Positions 33,851 through 46,314 of a stretch of DNA of 64,000 nt are shown piece by piece. The number at the start of each line of letters is the position of its first letter. Positions within the stretch are counted from its first letter, which is position 1. The translations under genes and the position numbers were made by a program. The DNA is from Cryptomeria japonica (taxonomy: Eukaryota > Streptophyta > Pinopsida > Cupressales > Cupressaceae), in assembly GCF_030272615.1 (NCBI RefSeq), contig NC_081412.1, positions 539,799,835 through 539,863,834 on the forward strand, written 5' to 3'. The notes below the pieces were generated by a model, which had not been told where the DNA came from, ran no database searches, and saw nothing but the letters and a program-made list of their open reading frames with translations.

Positions 33851-34519
33851 GAAGAAGGCTAGAAGTAAAAAGTCATAAGGTCCTTTCCCCTTGTCAAGTA
33901 GCATTAACAATAGTTTCATCGATATCAATATAGTATATTTGCTAGGATTGATAGAGGTTTTTTGAAAGAAAGCAAGAATTTGTTCACTAAATGTATAAAT
34001 TTATATCTTCAAAGCTACTATGCTTGGAACTAGGTAGTAGGAGCTGCCAAGTATGATTAGAAGACTTAAGGATTGGGATGATATTTATTTTTCCCTTTTA
34101 TTTGTATACTTTCTATAATAAATTTTCTTCTATAATATATGGGGACTAGCCCTTACTAGTAGTCTACTTATAAAAAAAAAGATATAAGGATTGTAAAGGG
34201 AAAAATTTGATTTGGAAATTTTCTATATAGGAGAAATCACTAAATCAATTTTTTCTTGATTCCTTTACATTCAAAAGATAGGAGGAATCCACTAGATTTA
34301 GTCACAAATCAGATAAGGACTGAATACTAAGTGGATTGATTGATTATGATGTGTTTTTTCCTTTTTTGTAAGTTGAAATGTAGAATTAGGGTAACATGGT
34401 GGAATTGAAGACAAAAATAAGAAAATATTGAGCTACAGATTTGAGATTTTATTGTGAACATGAATTTGAGTAATATAAGATAATTCGGATCTACCTTGCG
34501 AAAATTCCCCAAAAAGAAG

Positions 34520-34544
34520 GGACCGTGATGCGGAAACACGGTCC
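34520..34544 (-). other. LTR hairpin, E3 3' LTR copy
   Basis: GGACCGTG at 34520-34527 pairs perfectly with CACGGTCC at 34537-34544 around a 9-base loop. Counterparts occur at 53301-53325, 57096-57125, 57891-57920, 58513-58542 and 63731-63760. Confidence 0.85.
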
Positions 34545-35030
34545 TCCAAAGTTTTCGCACACCAAAAAGGGTTGTTTAGTCTTTGTGTCTGAAGCTTATT
34601 TTGAAAAGTACAGTTGTGCACCTATTTCTAGCACATGGAAAGAAAGGGAAATAGGTTCGGAATAGGGGATTTCCTTTGTTCAAACCCCAGTTTTGAAAGT
34701 AGCCATGAAAATGACATAAATGAAATGGAAATGACCAAAAGGAAAGGTTCTCCTTTTGAGGGAGATGTTGAATTATGACTGAAAATTTAATGATTATACC
34801 TCCTTGTGAAGTTTTTATTGCCTACACATGGAATTAGGGTTTCATGAAATAGGATGTATATCTCCACTTCAATTCTTGAATCTTGACTTTATTGCTACCC
34901 CAAGGCTTGAAGGAAGACTGAAAAATGCTCAATTTCTCTTGAATGATTTAATGCTTGATCTCATGTGTGCTTGAATGCTTCTTGATTTTTCATGATTCAT
35001 GTGATGATATCAAATGAGAGGGGAAATCCT

Positions 35031-35039
35031 CTTTATATA
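35031..35039 (-). promoter_or_regulatory. E3 3' LTR TATA box
   Basis: TATATAAAG on the minus strand, about 310 bp from the LTR start and followed by the transcribed part that holds the hairpin. The same box is at 53802-53810 in the 5' LTR. Confidence 0.6.
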
Positions 35040-35348
35040 CTTTCCCATTGAGAAAATTAACTAATTTTCCAACATGAGCCGACACGGAGATGGAAATCTC
35101 GCTCAAATTTGAAATGTGAAAAATGGTTTAAAGAGGGGCCATTTTAGGGAGGACCATGGCACCACGCCCTGGTCCTACCCTATTTTAGGCTAGGATCAAG
35201 GTGTATGTCATGTGCAAAATAAAAAAAAATTATGTTTGTGATGTGTATGAGCATAATTAGGTCTTCAATCAGGCCAACGGGTGCAAACACTAAGGTGTAG
35301 AACCAAATGCGGTCAAAATTGTGAGGGGTGCAATTTTAGGATGCTACA

Positions 35349-36111
35349 TTTAGCCCCCACTTTAGCGAGACTATGAAGTCAATCAAAATATTGGCAAAGT
35401 AAAAAGGGTTCACATTGAAATACTTTCACCAAGTCATCAAGGAGGCAAGATACACCAAGCCTCTAGTGGACTTTAGGATCTCACAACTTTAATGAAATGG
35501 TAAAAAGGGAATATGATGAGAGAGAGAAAGAGAGAATCATGACTACAACTAGTAAGGTTCTCTTACAATGAGTCATGAAAAGAAATATACCAAAAATTAC
35601 AAAGCAAAAGCTAAGTAACTTTAAGTATCAAGACATTCAAGAGAGAGTATTATTGAGTGTAGTGTATGCCCCCGCATTAAATCGATTGTGCACATCTTAT
35701 CAGGATAAAATGCTTTAAGGTTGGATACACCCAAAACTACAAGCATGTTATCACAATAATTTAGCCCTCAAGAGAGGAGAAATCAAAGGATAATGATCAT
35801 AAAATACAAAACACGAGGTCGTTTCACTTAACTCTGGAGTCAGTATTGTTTTTATGATAACCAATGAATATCATATATATATTATGCATAGAATTATCCT
35901 CATCCCCAAAAGGAAGGAAACCAACATAGAAGAAGGGAACACATGTGTCATTTGATTTGGCATGGAAGAGACCTAAAGAGATCCCAATTCCTTGTATCAT
36001 CCTCAAGTAGACAACACTAGGGACAACAAATAGAAAAATGGAGAGACAAATAGAAGAAGGATCACAAACAAGCAAGAGAGGGGAGAGAGAGAATTTGTAG
36101 TGCTAATGAAG
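35349..36111 (-). other. E3 3' untranslated region and purine tract
   Basis: The minus strand ends GCTAAAGTGGGGGCTAAA at 35366-35349, directly before the LTR, matching E6 at 62846-62863. Upstream of it the sequence resembles 62118-62845 of E6, including GTTGTCTACTTGAGGA and ACACATGTGTTCCCTTCTTC. It is therefore a conserved 3' end rather than random spacer. Confidence 0.8.
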
Positions 36112-37403
36112 CTAATCAAGAATTTCATCCACCCCTCGATCTTTCTCATCGTTGTTTTGGGAAGGTGGACAATATTCAAGAGGAGCCACATCGAGCACAG
36201 TAGATGTAGCTATCAAAAGCTCCAAACAAGGACCATGCTCTAATGATGAGTCACTTTGTCTATTACTAGGATCTAGGGTTAATGTTTTTGAAAATAGTTT
36301 AGATAAATCATTTTCAACACCAACATATTCATATTCATCATTAGAAATATTAGGATCAACATTTTCATTATGAAAACCATTCTCATCTATTTCTTCATCA
36401 AGATCAATAAAAATAGGAGCTCTAATAGGAATAGAACTTGAACCATCATTTGTTTTAAATATTTTGCATCTTGGAGAATTAGGTTCAACATCCTCATTAG
36501 AAGAAAATAGAATTATGTCAATAGTTGGTATTTTTGGAGAAGAAATGGTTTGGGAAGCAAGTTCATGAGCTCTAGCACGACGTCTCCATCGGTGTTCTTT
36601 CATACAATGGTTTCATTTAGTTTTAGCTGAAGGTTGTGAAGGTTTAGGTTCATCAAATTTAGGCTTATTTTCTTAATTTAGGGAAGGATGCATAGGATAA
36701 GGTCTTTGAGGTTGAACAATAGGAGAGGCTGCTCACTTCCCTTTGTAAAATGTAGGAGGTAGAACTGTGCCATATAAAGGAGGAATGGGAGGTGTAAGAA
36801 GGAGACCGAGTCCATTATGAGGAGGAGGAATAGCTCTACCCTTAGGAGGAATATCTTGACACTTGAGAGGAGGAGCATTTCTATCCTTGGGAGGAAGAGT
36901 GGACTCATCCATAGGACAAGGAATTGATTCTTCCTTGGAAAAAAAAAATATCGCTTTCCTTAGGAGGAAAGATAGTCTTATCCTTAGGAGAAGAAATAGA
37001 TTCCTCTTTGAGAAGAAGGATATTTCTTTTCTTAGGAGGAAGAATAATCTTTTCCTCAAGAAGAGGTATATGATCATCAAGAGAAAGGTTAAGTGTTGGA
37101 TTTCTAGGTTTACTCAAGGATAAAATCATCTCATTTTTCCATTTTTTATATGATTTAAAGAGAGCATCACTTCTAGGCTGAGGAGGTTAAAATTGTTCAG
37201 AGCAAAAATAATCAAGACAAATATCTCCATGCCTCACCATAGGTTGATATATTCTATGGTTAACAATTATGATTTCATTATTATGAGGAAATTTCAAATA
37301 CTTATGAACAGTAGAAGTGGTCTCTTTCATGGAAGAGAGCCAAGGATGTCCCAACTTCACATGAAATTGATCGGATGTAGGAATGATAGAAAATTTAGCA
37401 TCT
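36112..37403 (-). pseudogene. E3 protease end, Pro-rich and acidic tail (left half of split polyprotein)
   Basis: The minus strand continues the protease-like domain after E4 (QFHVKLGHPWLSSMK). Then come KSYKKWKNEMILSLSK and a lysine/proline region made of repeats PPKxxxI. Next are GLGLLLTPPIPPLYG and an acidic part with LDEEIDENGFHNENVD and EYEYVGVENDLS. It ends CLELLI...VDEILD and a stop at 36112. The E6 tail matches block by block and stops at the same place. The poly-T run near 36945 (ten A on the plus strand) causes a frameshift, and there is a TGA at 36733. Function unknown; it takes the place of RT. Confidence 0.85.
36830..37075 (-). repeat. Minisatellite coding for PPK-type repeats in E3
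   Basis: Plus-strand CCTTAGGAGGAA-like blocks recur about every 33-40 bp. The minus strand therefore gives repeated PPKxx(D/N)I-like heptads. E6 has only one or two such units (EEVLPLK-type), so the number of units differs between family members. Confidence 0.7.
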
Positions 37404-38716
37404 TATCTACAACAATGCAACAAACTAAAAGGTGGGGTGAATCAATTTGCTTATAAACTTTATTCAACTTAAACACAATTACAGACCTGATGATTAATAA
37501 TGAGAGCACAAATCAACACCACATCAATAACATGCATAACACCAATATTTTTGACGTGGAAAACCTGGTTAAGGAAGAAAACATGGTGGGGCTGAAACCC
37601 ACAATATCAATATACTCTGTTAGAATTATATAAATATTACAATGGGGAATGCACATGCATTCGGGCACATTGCCTACAATCACTTCTCAAAAACAACAAA
37701 GGGATACAACCCTAGGAAGGCTCATTGCCTTACAAAAGCATTTGGATTACATCCAAAGGATCATGAATTGATGAAATAGCATCTCCTCATTCCTAGTTTA
37801 AATTTTGGTTAAGCACAACCATAAACTCTACTCTTTCTTACTTCTTCACACTTCTTCGCACTTCTCCTCTACTACTGAAAGATCAAATCATTGTTCACAC
37901 ACACAAATACATCTCTCACATGATTATTACATTTATTTATACAAGTCATCAACCTATATTTCAAGGTCGGCTCAACACTCATTACATATTACAAAGCACA
38001 GAACCTCACACGCTACAACAACACATGTGGACCAAAACAATATTGGCTAAGACAAAGTATGAACCTAAAACAATACCACAAACAAGAAATATCATCAAGA
38101 ATTATGCCACAAACATCTGCATATAGCATAACACAAACATGAACACCACTGGATCAAGAAAATGATCAATAACTCTCACAATAATCAATGCAGACCATCA
38201 ATACGGATAGAAAATGATCTAGAAACATCCACAAGCATCATGAATTACCATAGCAATAAATTCAACATCACCACTTACTAGAATCTTCATCATCATTATA
38301 CCGAACCTCAAGAACACCAACTATTATGACTGTCAAATTGAAAGATTTACTTGTGGACCTCCAAATCAAGAACCATCATAATTTAGGACACATATGAATG
38401 TACCAAACACTCTACCAAGATATTGCAATTTTGGAGCAATGCAAAGCAGAATCCAAAATGCTAAACAACACAACCAACTGAAAACAAACCTCAATACCGG
38501 ATCTCAACACTCAATCAAATCACCATGCGGACCTCTGAAACTTTTGTTGAATCAACTAGAGATAATTATCTTAAAACCCTTTAATATGAAACTCATCTGG
38601 AACACACTGGCCAAACCAACTCATCCAATCTAACTGCAACACTGGAATACACAAAAGAATATGTTGTCATCAATGACAACACATCATTCCAGCAAACTTC
38701 TCAACAATATCCAACA
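37404..38716 (-). repeat. E4 3' LTR
   Basis: 1,313 bp. Similar to 43352-43499 plus 48284-49496. On the minus strand it starts TGTTGGATATTG. It includes AAAACCTGGTTAAG (minus side of E5's target) near 37560. Confidence 0.9.
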
Positions 38717-39075
38717 ATCTCCCCCTTTTAAATTGATGGCAACATGTGAAAGTGAAAAACAATCAATACCAAAAAAAATCAATAATCAACAATCTCCCAT
38801 AACTCTCAACAATATCCCCCTTAGATCATGCACATGATATGACAATTTCTCACATTCTCTTCTCCCATAGTTTTTCACATGACTCTTTTCCCTCTTTGAC
38901 ATCAATGAAAAAGGTACATACAAATCATTATTCTCTCCCCCCTAGAACAAACTCATAAATCTAAACATTTGAACCACAACATTGACTACTCCCCCTAAGT
39001 AGCAACCACCACTCATCAATCTAGATCACAAGATATCTTTGTGAAGTCCACCAGACTAATGCAAATCCATGCATC
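38717..39075 (-). other. E4 3' untranslated end with purine tract
   Basis: Minus-strand AAAAGGGGGAGAT at 38729-38717 adjoins the LTR. The remaining part is AT-rich and shows short CTCCCCC blocks but no gene. Confidence 0.75.
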
Positions 39076-40760
39076 TTAGTTCTCATCAGGAGGGATAATT
39101 ATCCCTAGCTTCTCTCTAAGATAGTCAAAAGTATCCTTAGGGAAAGGCTTCATGAAGGTATCTACAATTTGTTCCTTTGTAGATACATACTCCAATATAA
39201 CTTACTTCTCATTCACCTTCTCTCTCAAGAAATGAAACTTTACTGATATATGCTTGGTCTTTAAATGCAACACCATATTCTTAGAATTATTGGTAGCACT
39301 TGAATTGTCACGGTATATAACAATAGGCTCGTCAAGAACAACTCTAATATCCTTCAGCATATATATCATCCATACCACCTAAGTACAATTGCTAGCAACA
39401 ACAATGTATTCAGCTTATGCAGTAGATAAAGAAATTGCATTTTGCTTCTTACTCATCCATGAAAGCAATCTCTTTCCTAGAAAAAATGTACCACCACTAG
39501 TACTATTTTTGTCATCAACATCACCTGCCCAATCAACATCAGTAAAAGTACTCAAAGTAAAGACATCATCTTTAGGATACCAAAAACCATAATCAACTGT
39601 CCCTTTCAAATATCTGAAAATTCTTTTCACAGCTACAACATGAGATTCCTTAGGATCAACTTGAATTATAGAAACACAACAAACAACATTCTTAATATCT
39701 GGTCTAGTTTGAGTCAAATACAAAAATCCACCAATCATAGATCTGTATCTAGCCTGATTTTCTTTCGAAGAGTCGTCATCCTTTGTCAATTTACATCCAG
39801 TCACCATAGGAGCACCAACTAGGTTTGAAGCATCTAACCCAAACTTCTTCAACAACTCCTTCATATAATTAGACTATATATTGAAAATACCTTTATCCAA
39901 TAGTGTAATTTGCAATCCCAAAAATAATTTCGTCTTACCAATCATAGACATCTCAAACTCATTTTGCATATCATTAGCAAACTTCTTGCATAAACTATCA
40001 TTTCCACCAAAAATATTATCATCAACAAAAAATTCAACAATCAAGATGTTATCATTATCGATCTTGAAGTACAAATTACTATCAACATTACCTTTGTGGA
40101 ATTCAAGTCTCATCAAATACTTATCCAATCTAGCATACTAGGCTCTTGGGGCTTTCTTCAATCCATACAGTGCTTTCTTCAATCTGCAGACCATATATTT
40201 CTCATATGTCAACTAAAATCCATCTGGCTACTCAATATAGACTTCTTCTTTCATAACATCATTAAGAAAGGTTGACTTTACATCCATCTGATACACTTTG
40301 AAATCTTTGTAAGAAGCATAAGTAAGAAATAATCTAACAACTTCAATTCTAGCTATTAGAGCAAAAGTCTCCTCAAAATCAATTCCTTCTATATGAGAAT
40401 AACCCTTGTAAAAAAGTCTTGCTTTATTCCTAACCACTTCACCTTTTTCATCCAACTTATTTCAAAAGACCCATTTAGTTCCAATTACATTTTTATCCTT
40501 AGATCTGACAACAAGAATCCATGTATTATTCTTTTCAATCTGGTTCAACTCTTCTTTAATTGCTTTAACCCAATTTTCATCTTTACAGGTTTCACTAATA
40601 TCATTAGGTTCAATCTTAGAAATCAAACAATACTCTTCAGCAATCCTTCTCCTAGTCATCACATCTCTATTCTTATCACCTATGATATGATTTTCTGAAT
40701 GATTTAATCTTACATACTTGGGAGTCTTAGGATTTTCATGATTTTCAAACTCTTGAGCTC
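39076..40760 (-). pseudogene. E4 reverse transcriptase and RNase H (copia)
   Basis: The minus strand shows NNTWILVVRSKDKN, RNKARLFYKGY, DFEETFALIARIE, YQMDVKSTFLND, KKALYGLKKAPRA and FVDDNIFGG (catalytic Asp pair kept). It then gives PMVTGCKLTKDDD, YRSMIGGFLYLTQTRPDI, the RNase H part DVDWAGDVDDKNSTSGG and SWMSKKQNAIS, and ends near FPKDTFDYLREKLG with a stop at 39076-39078. Compared with other copia RTs, EETFA(P)VAR is altered to FALIARI. Several stops and frame changes (about 40460, 40230, 39870, 39415) split it. Confidence 0.9.
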
Positions 40761-40900
40761 TTCTTCTGCACTAGCACTTGTACCTTTTCCTTCATTCTCA
40801 GGATTTTTCGAAACAATTTGCACTTGATTTTGGGTCTGCACTTGCTTTCCTTTATCTGAACTGGCATCCTATTCATCCTAATCATATCGCAAGATCTAAT

Positions 40901-41933
40901 CTATCTCTCATTGCCTTCATCAACCTTCACATTATCACTTTCAACTATACTTCTCAATCTCTTATTAGAACACGGATAGGCCTTTCTCTTAGTAGAATAA
41001 CCAAGAAAGGTTCCTTCAAAACATCTAGCATTAAACTTCCCTAGATCTTTATCTCTTTTGATATAACATTTACTACCAAAAATTCCGAAATATCTAACTG
41101 TAGGAGCATGACCAAACCATAACTCATAAGAAGTCTTACTAGTATCACCTTTGATATGCACCTGGTTAAAAGTGTATACAAAAATACTCACAACTTCTCT
41201 CCAATAGATATATGTAGAACATTTCCTTTAATCATCATGGTTCTAGCAGCTTCCTGAATTATTCTATTCTTCCTCTCCACAACACCATTTTGTTGAGGGG
41301 TCTGAGGAGTAGATAACTATCTCTTCACCCCATGCTCTTCGCAAAAAGAATTAAACTCACCAGAAGTAAATTCACCACCTTTGTCAGATCTCAGACACTT
41401 CAGCTTCAATTCAGTCTTAGTCTCAACAATAGCTTTAAAAATCTTGAACTTCTCCAATTCTTCAAAATTCTCCCTTAAGAAAGTAACCCACATCATCCTT
41501 GAATAGTCATCAATCAACAACATGAAATACCTATCACCCTACAAGCTTCTCACTCTAGAAGGACTGCACAATTAGTATGCACAAGATCCAATATTCCATT
41601 AGAACTATGTTGTTTTCTTTTAAAATTAATTCTTATCTTCTTCCCTAATTGGCATCCCTTACATACTGAATTAGAAGGCTTTACAAACTTAGGTAGATCT
41701 CTCTCTGCTTGAGTAGAATTTATCTTAACAATGCAGTCAAAATTTGCATGACACGTCCTTTTATGCCATAACAAACTTTTATCAATCTGAGCAATCAAAT
41801 AACTTTTACCACCAACATTCAAGTGAAAGATATTACCTTTATTCTTTGTACCTGATGCAATCTCAATTCCAGAGCTACTCAAGATCTTACATTTTCCATT
41901 CTTGAATTGCAAATCATATCCCTTATCAACCAT
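40901..41933 (-). pseudogene. E4 integrase (copia)
   Basis: The minus strand begins with SLLWHKRTCHANFDCIVK and CKGCQLGKK (zinc-binding part). Then LVHT-N, where the first catalytic Asp is Asn and a base has been lost, shifting the frame at about 41560. MLLIDDYSRMMWVTF, LRSDKGGEFTSGEF (second Asp kept) and a PQQNG region with Glu follow. The end reads FGIFGSKCYIKRDKDLGKF and FLGYSTKRK. Not functional. Confidence 0.9.
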
Positions 41934-41944
41934 CTATCCAACAC

Positions 41945-42310
41945 TCAAAAGATTATTTTTAGACCTTCAACATATAAGACATCATCAATTTTATGCTTAC
42001 CATCAAGAGAAATATAACCTCTACCATGAATTATACCATCTTTGTCATCTCCAAGTCTTACTACAACACCATCATACTTTTCCATACTCGCAAACTTACT
42101 CTTATCACCTGTCATATGGTGAGAGCAACCACTGTTAATAACCCATTCATCTTTCTCTTCAACTTTAGAAGCCAAAGATTTTCCTCATTAATGGAGCTAG
42201 TAGAATCAGTAGTCAACGGATCATCTTCCTTGATAGCAATGAACACCCATTCATCACCTGAATTTCCCTTATTAGACTCATCATCTGTCACACCTTCATC
42301 GGTAGCATAA
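41945..42310 (-). pseudogene. E4 protease (copia), active Asp lost
   Basis: The minus strand reads EWVINSGCSHHMTGDKSKF, where copia proteases have D-S-G. The Asp is Asn (GAT to AAT), removing the catalytic residue. The domain continues to GRGYISLDG and IDDVLYVEGLK. It lies between the gag end and the integrase, as in all copia elements. Confidence 0.88.
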
Positions 42311-43295
42311 TAGCACTTCTTCTAATATTTAGGCTTATATGGATTTAATGGCTTCTTAGAAACTCTTTCTAGACACCTTGAGACAAAATTTCGTATCTTA
42401 GTACATGAAAAAAAATTTAAGAGGCAACTTTCCTTCATACTTACTAGCACCTTTAGGCAATCTTCTAGCAATCAGGGCTTCAAGCTCTTCAAGCTCTCTT
42501 CTTCTTCTCCAAGCTCTCTTATTTCTTTTTCATATCTGGACACCCTTGTAGAAATTTCTCTCGAATCATATTTCTGCTTCCTAAAAATAGTAGCTTTGTA
42601 TGCAGATTTTGACTTATCCAAACTTGCTCAACTCAAAAGCAACAAGTTTTCCAATCAGCATGTCTCTACTCACATTTGTCACAGTTTGGATCTCCTAAAT
42701 AGAAGGAACTTTGTTCTTGTAAGTAGGAGGCAAGGATATCAACACTTTAGCAAGAATCTTATATTCTTCCAACACTCCATCGACACATCTCATATTCAAA
42801 ACAAGCTCATTCAATATCAACACTTTAGCAAGAATCTCATATTCTTCCAACACTCCATGACACATCTCATATTCAAAACAAGCTCATTCACTTTGTGCAT
42901 AAAAGAGGTGATGTTCTCATCTTCACCTAGCTTCAGCATCTCATACTTTCCCTTCAAGCTCTGCAACTTAGCAGCTTTCACATGGTTTTCACCTTCATAC
43001 AAAGTCTCCAACTTCTTCTAGATCTCATGAGCAATCCATAGATCCATCACATTAGTCATCTCAAAATCAGACAAGGCACTCAAAAGTGCTTCCTTAGCTC
43101 TAATATTGAATTTAGTTACCTTTATCTCATCTGGAGTTGTAGGACCACTCAAAGGAGCATTATACACATTCTTAGTAATCTTCCAATTTAGTCTTCACCG
43201 ATGCATCTCAAGTGACATTCCATCTGATTCTTCTACAAAGTGTAATTCATTCCATCAAATCTCAGACTATCCTTCTTAAAAGAAAAGGGTTCCAT
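42311..43295 (-). pseudogene. E4 gag (copia), with an internal duplication
   Basis: The minus strand starts at an ATG at 43295, MEPFSFKKDSLRFDGMNY, then stops where relatives have WKNRM. Later come ETLYEGENHVKAAKLQSL, EDENITSFMHKVNELVLNM and a Lys-rich end. The segment at about 42736-42813 is repeated directly at 42814-42890 (77-78 bp, a few differences), a tandem duplication that breaks the frame. A CX2C-like knuckle near 42400 is degraded. Confidence 0.85.
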
Positions 43296-43337
43296 CCTAG
43301 ATCACCTCAAGCGTTCAAGATTCTTTTCGAGGATCTA

Positions 43338-43349
43338 GCTCTGATACCA
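43338..43349 (-). promoter_or_regulatory. E4 primer-binding site (initiator tRNA-Met type)
   Basis: TGGTATCAGAGC on the minus strand, two bases from the LTR edge at 43352. Same as in E1. Confidence 0.9.
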
Positions 43350-43351
43350 AT

Positions 43352-43499
43352 TGTTGGCAACAATGCAACAAACTGCGAGTGGGGGGTGAATCAATTTTCT
43401 TACAAACTTTACTCAACTGAAACATAATTTCAGATCTGATCATTAACAATGAGAGCACAAATCAAGACCATGTCAATAACACATATAACACCAAGATTT
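43352..43499 (-). repeat. E4 5' LTR, left piece
   Basis: Plus strand TGTTGGCAACAATGCAACAA... matches 37404 onward. It is cut at 43499 by E5, and the last five bases, GATTT, are one copy of E5's target. Confidence 0.9.
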
Positions 43500-44294
43500 T
43501 GTTATGATTAATAATAGTCCTAAAGATACTGAGAGGGGAGGGTGAATCAGTATCTAATTGGTTAACAGATTCTTTAACCTTATTAAGTATTTTGCATTCC
43601 AAAACCATGCACTGGTAAACAAGAATTAATTTAGTAAATAGGAACAATAAAGCCAACTTAGAAAGAACACCATAACACAAGATGTTTAATCAGGAAACGC
43701 GGTGTGGGAAAAACCTCGGTGGGATTTGTGACCCACAATATTCACTCATTGGCCAATGAATGGATATTACTTACAATGTGTTGCTTGCACATGCAAGAAG
43801 GCCAACTGCCTAGAGCTCACTGCTCAAATACAAAAGGAAGTCTCACTGACTTACAAAATGGATTATGAAAAATCCAATATAATGTACTACTACAATTCAG
43901 CATCTGCTATGCCAGGTTCAGTACCGGTTTAAGCTCATACTATAACCATAAACCCTTATAAAAAATCTGCCTTAATATTTGCTCATCACTTCTACCATCA
44001 TATGTCCATCCTATATCAAAATGATTTACAAGATCTCATACATACATGAGTCTATTACAATATGCCATGTCGACTTTACAAAATATATTTACAATTAAAT
44101 ACAATAAATAAAACTTTATTCCTGTCGGCTGGGGTGCTGGTATACATTGTTGTCACTACCGGTGAAGTGTCTGCCGGTGTCGATGCCTGTCAGTGTCTTT
44201 ACTAGATGAATGTCGGGTGGTTTCCTAAAGGTTGTCGGTAGGTTGCCATCAATGACAACACCTTCATTTCTCACTAGAGTGTAGAATTCCAACA
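43500..44294 (-). repeat. E5 3' LTR
   Basis: 795 bp, same length as 47489-48283. The plus-strand right end is CCAACA, then ATCTCCCCCTTTGGC, the purine tract. ACCGG-containing blocks near 44100-44230 are shared with the other LTR. Positions 44295-44527 are the short 3' untranslated end. Confidence 0.92.
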
Positions 44295-44527
44295 ATCTCC
44301 CCCTTTGGCATTGATGGCAACACTCATGAGAAAAATTCAAAAATCTATTCCAAAAATGAAGTCCAAAACTTTACCAAAAATGTGTGCTCCCCCTGAGCAG
44401 ATGATCTCCTCTGAATACCATTTTTCACTGTCTACTACTCCCCCTTTGACATCAATGACAAAGGTTGTCAAAAATTGTCAAATGAGTGCAGATTTCAGCT
44501 TGAACTTTGTAACCGGTTGGTTACAAT

Positions 44528-46002
44528 CTAGAATATGTCTGCTAAAACCAAGTTTAAGCTCTGAATAAACCTGTTACTATCCTTCATAGTTGCCTCAGTT
44601 CTCTGAATTGTACCAGTGAGATTATGCATATGTTCCTCTGGTGTCTTTTGTCCTTAAATTAATGCCTCAAAGATTTCTTTCCTTAGAGAGATAAGGTTAT
44701 CTAACTTAGGACAGAGTTTGCACTTCAGCTCTCTAGATTTTCCTTTTATCCTTTCCTTCTCTTTTTCTAACTTCTCCAATTTTTCTTCAAATCCAATAAT
44801 TTCTTGCTCAATAATTGATATAGGTTCAAATTAACCAATGATATTATCAGCTTTATCATCTATCTCCTTTTGAACTTTGCTAATTTCCTTATCAATGTTA
44901 ACTGTCAATAGATTTGTCTTGCAAGTATCCCTGTATAGTTCCTTATACTCCAAAATTGTTGTATTTATTGCTGGTAAAAGTGTATTGATGTGTTCTGTGT
45001 ACTTGTTTATTGTTTCCTCAAAGAATTTTCCTTTTCATACTTGTCTACAATACTTTGTGGTAATCTCTCTCTTGTTTTCATTTTTTCTTTAAAGGCTTTA
45101 AAGTACTCTATTATATTGTTATCCTTATTAGTGCCCATACTGGTGAAGATTTCTAACAGTTGTTTGCCTACTGGTATATCATAACCAAAGTCTTTCTTAC
45201 CAATACTGGGAACCTCTTTTGTGAGATACAACATCAGATATACCAGGAGATTGCCAAATCGAAAAGTTCCTTTCTTGTCTCCTTTTATCTTTTTCAGATT
45301 ATCTATCAATTCATCCTTTAACCACTCACATACATCTATTTTTGCATCATTGTTGACTATATCATATGCACTTTTAATACATAGACTGGAAACTGAGTTC
45401 ATTCAGTTTGCATGTGTGGTTTTATAACCTAGGATCATGCTTATGAATCTGACATTCACATCCTTAACATCATTTACTCTTAGAGATCTGCTATCATAGG
45501 TTGCTCCTGTTAATGTCATCACTGTGTTATTGGGAACCTTCTTAGTTTTATCTGGCTTGTTATTGGTGGAGGGTAAACCATTCACTGCCCTAACTACTTC
45601 CTTAGTGATTTTGCAAATAGAATCTAGCCAAAAGAATTCTCCATTAACTCTGCTAAGGACAATTCTTACTACCTCCTTGGGAAATTATGGGATGTCTAAG
45701 ATCTCCACAAAACCTAAAGTTTCAATTACCTTGTGTTCGGGTTTCACATTTCCACTTTCAACATAGATAATAGTTTTAAACATTTTCAATATTTCCTGAG
45801 AACCTAATTCCTCAATATGGCAATGAATATAGATTCTAGGGTCTTCAGCATAAGAAAAACCTTTTGGAATTTTAGAAAAAGCACCTAGGGAATCACCTTG
45901 TTTCGCTATCTCGGGAATGATTTTAAAAATTGGCCTAGGGTGCTTCACAACTTCTATAACAGTAGGGTTTGCAATAAATTCTGGAGTAGAGGAGGAAGCC
46001 AT
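44528..46002 (-). pseudogene. E5 ORF2, unrecognised ~490-codon protein
   Basis: Start at the ATG at 46002 (MASSSTPEFIANPTVIEV). The frame runs through FKIIPEIAKQGDSLGAFS, YIHCHIEELGSQEI, a TAA near 45685, VRIVLSRVNGEFFWLD, ITKEVVRAVNGLP, a TGA near 45403, KSAYDIVNNDAKIDVCEWL, GTFRFGNLLVYLMLYLT and DIPVGKQLLEIF. After a single-base shift near 45030 a helical, Glu/Lys-rich end follows (EEKLEKLEKEKERIKGK), likely a coiled coil. I do not recognise it; no retroviral enzyme motif is present. The ITKEVV...GLP pattern vaguely recalls the 'putative plant transposon protein' domains of plant retroelements. The coiled-coil end recalls the env-like ORFs of SIRE-type copia elements. Both are weak resemblances. 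Confidence 0.75.
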
Positions 46003-46314
46003 TGATAAATACCTTAAGTTGCCTGATAGGTTTGAGTGCTTGAAAGAACTTGCTTCACTTCTTCGCTTTGGATGCCTTCCCTTGGATTTTTGGGCTCTTT
46101 GAAAGTTTGAATGCTCGGTGAATTGAAAAGGAGGGAAAATCAATGTTTTATAATGCCTTTTCCTCCAACAACTGCAATAAATGCTCGCTGATTAAGTGAA
46201 ACTTAACACATCTATCGGTAAAAAAGAAATATATCTTCTCACCATCTACCGAGGGTAATTTACATGATATTCAACTTGTTGCAATACCCCCAAGGGTTAT
46301 CTTTTTAGTTGGAT

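Larger units (their letters stand above)
34192..35348 (-). repeat. E3 3' LTR
   Basis: Pairs with 52957-54150. On the minus strand it starts TGTAGCATCCTAAAATTGCA, the same start as E6. It has a TATA box (35031-35039) and a GGACCGTG...CACGGTCC hairpin (34520-34544). Confidence 0.9.

Noticed and set aside
35697-35720. An 18-base match (AAAGCATTTTATCCTGAT on the minus strand) to an arm of the foldback repeat at 463-694
   Set aside because: It lies in the E3 3' end, where the E6 counterpart aligns around it without the motif. The match is short and isolated, most likely chance.
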